Assembly (NCBI GenBank): GCA_003248845.1
Contig: QFPD01000153.1
Location: 1-5,774, forward strand
Source of the DNA: Microbacterium sp.
GTDB taxonomy: Bacteria; Actinomycetota; Actinomycetes; Actinomycetales; Microbacteriaceae
Length of the DNA: 5,774 nt
Direction of reading: 5' to 3'
Shown here: positions 1 to 5,774 of the stretch, piece by piece
Layout: each line of letters opens with the position of its first letter
Numbering within the stretch: the first letter of the stretch is position 1
Translations under genes and position numbers: made by a program
Notes under the pieces: model-generated
What the model was told of the DNA's origin: nothing
Database searches by the model: none
What the model saw: the letters and a program-made list of their open reading frames with translations, nothing else

Positions 1-678
1 AACCACTACCTCGCCGTCGCGATCGACTACCTCTACGGTCACCGCCCGAACTGGCCCGCCGACGCCGCGGTCGGCAAGACGCTCGTCTCCTCGATGATCA
101 TCGACCGCGTCGCCGCGGCGCTCGGGCGCACTCTTCTCGAGGTCCCGGTCGGTTTCAAGTGGTTCGTGCCCGGCCTGCTCGACGGATCGGTCGCGTTCGG
201 CGGCGAGGAGTCGGCCGGCGCGTCGTTCCTGCGGTTCGACGGCACCGTCTGGACGACCGACAAGGACGGCATCCTCCTGTGCCTTCTCGCCTCCGAGATC
301 CTCGCCGTCACGGGCAAGACGCCCTCGCAGCGGTATGCGGAGCTCGAAGCGGAGTTCGGCGCGTCGGCATACCAGCGTGTGGATGCCCCCGCGACCCCCG
401 CGCAGAAGGCAGCGCTCTCGAAGCTCGCGCCTGACGCCGTCGCCGCGACCGCGCTCGCGGGCGAGTCGATCACGGCGAAGCTCTCGCACGCGCCGGGCAA
501 CGGAGCGGCGATCGGCGGCCTCAAGGTGCAGACCGAGCACGCGTGGTTCGCGGCGCGCCCGTCGGGCACCGAGGACGTGTACAAGCTCTACGCCGAGTCG
601 CTGCGCGGCCCCGAGCACCTCGCAGAAGTGCAGGCGGAGGCCCGCGCCGTGGTGGCGGAGGCGCTCGGCAGCGCCTGA
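1..678 (+). CDS. pgm: Phosphoglucomutase (alpha-D-glucose phosphate-specific), C-terminal 225 residues; 5' end outside window
   Basis: Pgm interconverts glucose-1-phosphate and glucose-6-phosphate in the cytoplasm. The open frame runs from base 1 without a start, so the gene begins upstream; the stop is TGA at 676-678. The fragment follows E. coli Pgm (about 546 residues) closely, starting at the NHYLAVAI segment, so roughly the last 40% is present. Visible motifs are the sugar-binding loop GGEESAGAS (fragment residues 67-75), with WTTDKDGI after it, and the C-terminal phosphate-binding loop RPSGTED (186-192). The catalytic phosphoserine loop and the metal-binding loop lie in the missing N-terminal part. 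The frame is intact to the stop. galE follows 50 bp downstream on the same strand with no convincing terminator between, so co-transcription is possible. Pgm would feed the glucose-1-phosphate released by GalT into glycolysis, which fits the neighbourhood, although pgm is also a housekeeping gene. Confidence 0.96.
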   Translation, partial: NHYLAVAIDYLYGHRPNWPADAAVGKTLVSSMIIDRVAAALGRTLLEVPVGFKWFVPGLLDGSVAFGGEESAGASFLRFDGTVWTTDKDGILLCLLASEILAVTGKTPSQRYAELEAEFGASAYQRVDAPATPAQKAALSKLAPDAVAATALAGESITAKLSHAPGNGAAIGGLKVQTEHAWFAARPSGTEDVYKLYAESLRGPEHLAEVQAEARAVVAEALGSA

Positions 679-715
679 GACGCGCAGTCGAGGCGGGCAC
701 GCCGCGCGCATCGGG

Positions 716-721
716 CAGGAT
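716..721 (+). promoter_or_regulatory. galE ribosome binding site (AGGA) or, alternatively, a -10 box (CAGGAT)
   Basis: AGGA at 717-720 sits 8 nt before the ATG at 729 and selects that start over the in-frame ATG at 720, which overlaps the AGGA itself. The same bases read CAGGAT (716-721), close to the actinobacterial -10 pattern TAnnnT. If it were a -10, transcription would begin at about 728 and the galE mRNA would be nearly leaderless. I see no acceptable -35 16-19 bp upstream (the region is GC-rich, around 691-698), so the ribosome-binding reading is preferred. Confidence 0.4.
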
Positions 722-728
722 GGATGAC

Positions 729-1709
729 ATGACGACGTGGCTTGTGACCGGCGGGGCCGGCTATATCGGGGCGCACGTGGTGCGCGCACTCCAGGCGGCG
801 GGTATCACTCCCGTCGTCGTCGACGACCTCTCGAGCGGGCACGCGGGGTTCGTCCCCGAGGGCGTGCCGTTCGTGCGCGGCACGATCCTCGACCGCGAGC
901 TGCTCGCGGCGACGCTTCGCGCTCACGAGGCCACAGGCGTCATCCACGTGGCCGGCTTCAAGTACGCGGGCGTCTCGGTGCAGCGGCCCCTGCACACGTA
1001 CGAGCAGAACGTCGAAGGCACGCGCGTCGTCCTCGCCGCCATGGCGGATGCCGGTGTCCACAACATCGTGTTCTCCTCCTCCGCCGCCGTCTACGGCACC
1101 CCCGACGTCCCGCTCGTGACGGAGGACCTGCCCAAGCGCCCCGCGTCTCCGTACGGCGAGTCGAAGCTCATCGGCGAGTGGCTCCTGCGCGATCAGGGCA
1201 TCGCGACGGCATCCGACGAGAACCCCCTGCGGCACACGTCGCTGCGGTACTTCAACGTCGTCGGCTCCGCCGATCCCACCGTCTACGACACGAGCCCGCA
1301 CAACCTCTTCCCGATCGTGTTCGAGAAGCTCCTCGCCGGCGAGACCCCGCAGATCAACGGCGACGACTACGACACCGCCGACGGCACGAACGTCCGCGAT
1401 TACGTCCACGTCGGCGACATCGCCGCCGCCCACGTCGTCGCCGCGCAGCGCCTCGAATCGGGCGCGTCCGTCGAGCCGGCGTACAACCTGGGTTCGCAGA
1501 ACGGCCTCAGCGTGAAGGAGATCATGGATGCCATGGCCCGGGTCACCGGCATCCCCTTCACGCCCGTCATCGGTCCGCGCCGCGCCGGCGACCCCGACCG
1601 CATCGTCGCGACCGGCGAGCTCGCCGCGCGGGACCTCGACTGGCAGAACCGCTACACCGTGGATGAGATGGTGCGCACCGGCTGGGAGGCGCGCCGCGCC
1701 GCCGGCTGA
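729..1709 (+). CDS. galE: UDP-glucose 4-epimerase
   Basis: GalE interconverts UDP-galactose and UDP-glucose using bound NAD+, closing the Leloir cycle in the cytoplasm. It is a short-chain dehydrogenase/reductase of extended type. The product is 326 residues, against 338 in E. coli. Seen in order: the NAD-binding glycine motif TGGAGYIG (residues 7-14), the acidic residues DD at 32-33 after the second strand, an AGFKYAGVS segment (75-83), FSSSAAVYG (115-123) with the catalytic Ser expected at 118, the catalytic pair Tyr142/Lys146 in SPYGESK, LRYFNVVG, and the NVRDYVHVGDIAAAH segment typical of GalE. The ATG at 729 is chosen because AGGA lies 8 nt before it and the protein then begins directly with the Rossmann fold. 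An ATG at 720 in the same frame would add three residues, and the open frame extends further into pgm without homology. The gene lies 50 bp after pgm and converges with the LacI-family gene. No copy of the galTK operator is seen in front of it, so it may be expressed independently of galTK, consistent with a second role in supplying UDP-galactose for cell envelope glycans. Confidence 0.96.
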   Translation: MTTWLVTGGAGYIGAHVVRALQAAGITPVVVDDLSSGHAGFVPEGVPFVRGTILDRELLAATLRAHEATGVIHVAGFKYAGVSVQRPLHTYEQNVEGTRVVLAAMADAGVHNIVFSSSAAVYGTPDVPLVTEDLPKRPASPYGESKLIGEWLLRDQGIATASDENPLRHTSLRYFNVVGSADPTVYDTSPHNLFPIVFEKLLAGETPQINGDDYDTADGTNVRDYVHVGDIAAAHVVAAQRLESGASVEPAYNLGSQNGLSVKEIMDAMARVTGIPFTPVIGPRRAGDPDRIVATGELAARDLDWQNRYTVDEMVRTGWEARRAAG

Positions 1710-1760
1710 CTCCGCTCCGGTTCAGGGTGGGCCGGGGATGCCCGCGACGCTTGGGCACGT

Positions 1761-1832
1761 ACTCCGCAGAATGACACGAACTCCGCAGCCGACCACGCGA
1801 TCGGCTGCGGAGTTCGTCACATCTTGCGGAGT
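1761..1832. repeat. 72-bp near-perfect palindrome built from four ACTCCGCA units
   Basis: The left arm 1761-1792 and the reverse complement of the right arm 1801-1832 agree at 28 of 32 positions, and one of the mismatches is a G-U pair in RNA. The loop is 8 nt (1793-1800). The word ACTCCGCA occurs at 1761-1768 and 1780-1787, and its complement TGCGGAGT at 1806-1813 and 1825-1832, so each arm holds two copies exactly 19 bp apart. The element fills the gap between the convergent galE and lacI-family genes and stops 2 bp before the stop codon of the latter. No transposase or target-site duplication is seen, so this is not an insertion sequence. It could be a dispersed REP-like element, a bidirectional terminator, or both. 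Confidence 0.85.
1778..1815. terminator. Probable bidirectional terminator hairpin (15-bp perfect stem)
   Basis: The core of the larger palindrome is a perfect 15-bp stem, GAACTCCGCAGCCGA (1778-1792) with its complement at 1801-1815, and an 8-nt loop. It lies about 70 nt after the galE stop and about 20 nt after the lacI-family stop on the other strand, where a terminator for both convergent transcripts is expected. There is no T run on either side. Strong GC-rich hairpins without a U tract are commonly proposed as terminators in actinobacteria, so the role is an inference from position and structure. Confidence 0.55.
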
Positions 1833-1834
1833 CC

Positions 1835-2833
1835 CTACGCGGACGCGCGGATGACGAGCTCCGGCGTGAGCAGGACGGGAGCGACGGCGCCACCCTCGAT
1901 ACGTGCGACGAGCGACGCGATCGCTGCGCGGCCCAGACCGTCGAAGTCTTGCCGGAGCGTCGTGAGCGGCGGGCGGTAGTCGGCGGCATCCGCGACGTCG
2001 TCGAACCCGACGACGGCCACGTCGTCGGGCACGCCGCGTCCGCGGTCGGCCAGAGCGCGGAGCGCGCCGAGCGCCATCTGATCGTTTGCGCAGAAGAGCG
2101 CCGTGACGTCGTCGCCGAGCGCCGATGCGGCCGCGAAGCCGGATGCCGCGGTCCAGTCGCCGCGCACGGGCTCCGGCACGGAGAGCCCGTCCGCCTCAAG
2201 CTCGTGCCGCCACCCGCGTTCGCGCTCGGCGGCCGCGAACGACCCCGACGGCCCCGCGAGGTGATGGACCGTGCCGCGCCCGAGACCGAGCAGCCGGCGG
2301 GTCGCGGCTCGAGCGCCGGCGGCATGGTCGGTCTGCACGGTGACGAACCGCGGTGCTCCGGCGGCCCGGTCGTCGACCGGCGCGTCGACGACGACGAGCG
2401 CGAGCCCCTCGGGAACGTCGAGCCCGCGCGCGAGCGCCGTCGCCTCGTTGAGGATCACCGCTCCATCCACGCCCTGGTCGCGCAAGCGCGCGAAGGCCTC
2501 GGCGACCGCCTCTCGGCCCGCCGCTGTGACGACGGTGAGCGCGAGGCCGTGCCCGGCCGCGGCATCGGCGAGCGCCTGCAGCATGCGCGAGTTGCCGACC
2601 GAGGCGAGCGTCGACACGATCAGTCCGACGGTGTCGGTGCGGCCCGTGCGCAGGGCGCGCGCCGCGCGATGCATGCGGTAGCCGAGGCCTTCCATCGCCG
2701 CCTCCACGCGGGCGCGCGTGGCAGGGTCGACTCGCGGCGAGTCGTTGACGACGCGCGAGACGGTCTGCGACGACACTCCGGCAGCGGCGGCGACGTCCGC
2801 CATCGACGCCCGGCGTGGGGATGGTGATGCCAT
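1835..2833 (-). CDS. LacI-family transcriptional regulator, probable galTK repressor
   Basis: The product is a 332-residue LacI/GalR-type DNA-binding protein of normal family length. The N-terminal helix-turn-helix covers about residues 11-30 (MADVAAAAGVSSQTVSRVVN), closely like E. coli LacI, with Ser22 and Gln23 where LacI has Tyr17 and Gln18 in the recognition helix. A hinge helix follows at about 55-63 (HRAARALRT), with Leu61 as the expected minor-groove wedge at the central CG. The rest is the periplasmic-binding-protein-like sensor domain, starting at TVGLIVSTLA and including FCANDQMALGALRAL and DDVAVVGFDD. The ATG at 2831-2833 is preceded by AAGGAG with 8 nt spacing. The gene is divergent from galT and the only LacI-type operator seen lies in the shared intergenic region, so repression of galTK with autoregulation is the simplest model. 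The effector (galactose, a galactoside or a galactose phosphate) cannot be read from the sequence. Specific names such as galR are not justified by sequence alone. Confidence 0.93.
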   Translation of the reverse strand: MASPSPRRASMADVAAAAGVSSQTVSRVVNDSPRVDPATRARVEAAMEGLGYRMHRAARALRTGRTDTVGLIVSTLASVGNSRMLQALADAAAGHGLALTVVTAAGREAVAEAFARLRDQGVDGAVILNEATALARGLDVPEGLALVVVDAPVDDRAAGAPRFVTVQTDHAAGARAATRRLLGLGRGTVHHLAGPSGSFAAAERERGWRHELEADGLSVPEPVRGDWTAASGFAAASALGDDVTALFCANDQMALGALRALADRGRGVPDDVAVVGFDDVADAADYRPPLTTLRQDFDGLGRAAIASLVARIEGGAVAPVLLTPELVIRASA

Positions 2834-2841
2834 GGCCGAAA

Positions 2842-2870
2842 CTCCTTGGAATCGAGGTGTGTTGACGATA
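2842..2870 (-). promoter_or_regulatory. Expression signals of the LacI-family gene: AAGGAG and a candidate -10
   Basis: On the minus strand AAGGAG (2847-2842) stands 8 nt before the ATG. Further upstream TATCGT (2870-2865) matches TAnnnT and lies inside the operator. It would start transcription near 2858 and leave a leader of about 25 nt. I find no good -35 at 17-18 bp, so the -10 is tentative. If it is right, the repressor bound to the operator would block its own promoter. Confidence 0.4.
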
Positions 2871-2874
2871 ACAC
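2859..2874. promoter_or_regulatory. LacI-type operator
   Basis: GTGTTGACGATAACAC is a 16-bp imperfect palindrome. The outer five base pairs on each side are symmetric, the next two are not, and the centre is CG, as in most LacI/GalR-family operators, where the hinge helix leucine inserts. It lies 25 bp upstream of the LacI-family start codon and overlaps the -35 of the galT promoter and a possible -10 of the repressor gene. Binding would therefore silence both directions. Assignment to the adjacent regulator is inferred from position. Confidence 0.75.
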
Positions 2875-2891
2875 GTTCGCTCAGCTACCGT
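2862..2891 (+). promoter_or_regulatory. galTK promoter
   Basis: TTGACG (2862-2867) is a five-of-six match to the TTGACA -35. TACCGT (2886-2891) fits the actinobacterial -10 pattern TAnnnT, and the spacer is 18 bp. Transcription would begin close to 2898. The -35 lies entirely inside the operator palindrome, so repressor and RNA polymerase would compete for the same bases. Confidence 0.65.
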
Positions 2892-2897
2892 GTGATC

Positions 2898-4057
2898 GTG
2901 AACATGACGGAGTTTCGCACGGCGGACCTGCCCGCCCATGCGCTCGGGGCGGGCGTCGTCAAGCGCCCCACCCGCCTCGCCGACGGACGCGAGCTGATCT
3001 ACTTCGACGACGCGGACACGACCCTGGGCGCCGCACGAGCCGTCGACGCCCGCGCGCTCGACCCGCGCCCCGAGACGGCGACGATGCGGCAGGACATCCT
3101 CACCGGCGACTGGGTCTCCGTCGCCGCGGCCCGCCAGAATCGCGCCTTTCTCCCGCCCGCCGAACTCGATCCGCTCGCGCCGCAGACTTCCGCGAACCCG
3201 TCCGAGATCCCCTCGGCCTACGACGTCGCGGTCTTCGAGAACCGTTCGCCGTCCTTCGGTCCCGCCCTTCTGGACGACGCCGCAAACTCCCCGCACGGGC
3301 TCGACGACCTCGCCCACCTCGGCCTCGGTCGCACCCGCACGAGCGTCGGGCGCTGCGAAGTCGTGTGCTTCTCCCCCGAGCACACCGGCTCGTTCGGCAC
3401 CCAGTCGGTCACGCGCGCCCGGACTGTGATCGAGGCGTGGGCCGACCGCACCGCGGCGCTGTCGCAACTCCCCGGCATCCAGCAGGTGTTTCCGTTCGAG
3501 AATCGCGGTGAGGCGATCGGCGTCACTCTGCACCACCCGCACGGGCAGATCTACGCCTACCCCTACGTCACGCCGCGGACGCTCCGTCTGCTCGACGCGA
3601 TCGACCGCACGGCGCCCGACCTCTTCGACCGCATCCTCGCGTTCGAGCAGAACGGTCCGCGCGTCGTCCTGCGCGGCGAGCACTTCACGGCGTTCGTGCC
3701 ATTCGCCGCCCGCTGGCCGATCGAGCTGCACGTCCTGCCGCACCGTCACGTGCCCGACTTCGCCGGCTTGACGGATGCCGAGCGCGACGAACTCGCACCC
3801 TTCTACCTGCGGCTGCTGCGCGGCATCGACGCGCTCTACGACACCCCGACGCCGTACATCGCCGCCTGGCATCAGGCGCCGGTGCACGTCGGTCGCGATA
3901 CGGTCCGCCTCACCCTGCAGCTGACGAGCCCTCGGCGGGCGGCCGACAAGCTCAAGTACCTGGCCGGATCCGAGGCGGCCATGGGCGCCTGGATCGGCGA
4001 CGTGCCGCCCGAGACCGCCGCTACGCGGCTTCGCGAAGCCGTCGAAGGAGTGACCCT

Positions 4058-4061
<4 letters not shown>
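2898..4061 (+). CDS. galT: Galactose-1-phosphate uridylyltransferase (class I)
   Basis: GalT transfers UMP from UDP-glucose to galactose-1-phosphate, giving UDP-galactose and glucose-1-phosphate through a uridylylated histidine. Residues here are counted from the ATG at 2904. The class I signature FENRGEAIGVTLHHPHGQ is complete at 198-215; His213 is the expected nucleophile and His211 corresponds to a zinc-ligand histidine in E. coli. SPEH (His160) corresponds to the E. coli His115 zinc ligand. At the site of the E. coli zinc cysteines (C52-x2-C55) this protein reads DPLA (Asp89-Ala92), so both cysteines are absent. The N-terminal ADGRELIYFDD segment resembles actinobacterial GalTs. Length is 387 residues from GTG 2898 or 385 from ATG 2904; E. 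coli has 348. No ribosome binding site precedes either start. GTG 2898 is chosen because the predicted transcription start falls on it, giving a leaderless mRNA; ATG 2904 is the alternative. The stop overlaps the galK start, so the two genes form an operon. Confidence 0.94.

Positions 4062-5774
<1,713 letters not shown>

Noticed and set aside
692..703. GGCG/CGCC hairpin in the pgm-galE gap as a terminator
   Set aside because: A 4-bp stem is expected by chance in sequence this GC-rich.
543..728. Longer N-terminus for galE, reading back into pgm
   Set aside because: The extra residues are Arg/Ala-rich translation of pgm in another frame with no family counterpart; the Rossmann motif starts right after ATG 729.
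588..1433. 281-residue minus-strand open frame opposite galE
   Set aside because: Its composition is typical of an antisense shadow (Val, Asp, Gly, Arg rich) with no domain seen, whereas galE is complete on the plus strand.
1739..1757. Small hairpin (TGCCC/GGGCA, 9-nt loop) after galE as a separate terminator
   Set aside because: Five base pairs with a large loop and no T run is weak, and the much stronger 15-bp stem follows immediately.
1761..1832. CRISPR repeat or insertion sequence end
   Set aside because: The copies are arranged as an inverted pair of doublets without variable spacers of CRISPR length, and there is no cas gene, transposase or target duplication.
1949..2827. 292-residue plus-strand open frame opposite the LacI-family gene
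   Set aside because: It is antisense to a clearly recognisable regulator, has no identifiable domain, and its start lacks a ribosome binding site.
2196..3887. 563-residue open frame on the minus strand across lacI and galT
   Set aside because: It runs antisense to galT and in another frame of the lacI-family gene, is rich in Arg/Gly/Val as expected of GC-rich shadow frames, and has no recognisable domain. Both overlapped genes have full motif sets.

Overview
The window is GC-rich (roughly 70% by eye) and has the codon use of a high-GC actinobacterium: G or C in nearly every third position, GTG starts, and abundant AAGGAG/GGAGG ribosome binding sites. The protein sequences and the recurrent word GGATGCC/GGCATCC suggest Microbacteriaceae, most likely Microbacterium or a relative. 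The family-level assignment is from memory of such genomes and was not tested by a search.

Layout from left to right. Positions 1-678 hold the 3' end of phosphoglucomutase (pgm). After 50 bp comes galE (UDP-glucose 4-epimerase, 729-1709), on the same strand. A 125-bp gap follows between two convergent genes and holds a striking 72-bp palindromic element (1761-1832). Next is a LacI-family repressor gene on the minus strand (1835-2833). It is transcribed divergently from galT (galactose-1-phosphate uridylyltransferase, 2898 or 2904-4061), and galT overlaps galK (galactokinase, 4058-5218) by 4 bp. The intergenic space between lacI and galT carries a LacI-type operator with a central CG, placed over a good -35/-10 promoter for galT. 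A 76-bp gap leads to the 5' part of an alpha/beta hydrolase of the non-haem chloroperoxidase type, cut by the window end.

How it works together: this is a Leloir galactose pathway cluster. GalK makes galactose-1-phosphate. GalT exchanges it with UDP-glucose to give glucose-1-phosphate and UDP-galactose. GalE regenerates UDP-glucose, and Pgm turns glucose-1-phosphate into glucose-6-phosphate for central metabolism. The LacI-family protein very probably represses galTK and itself from the shared operator, and is presumably released by galactose or a related sugar. No sugar transporter, beta-galactosidase or mutarotase lies in the window.

I do not see an undescribed multi-gene system here. The points worth a second look are the four-copy palindromic element between galE and lacI, a probable leaderless galT mRNA, a GalT that lacks the cysteine zinc ligands of the E. 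coli enzyme, and the strong strand-symmetric enrichment of GGATGCC/GGCATCC.
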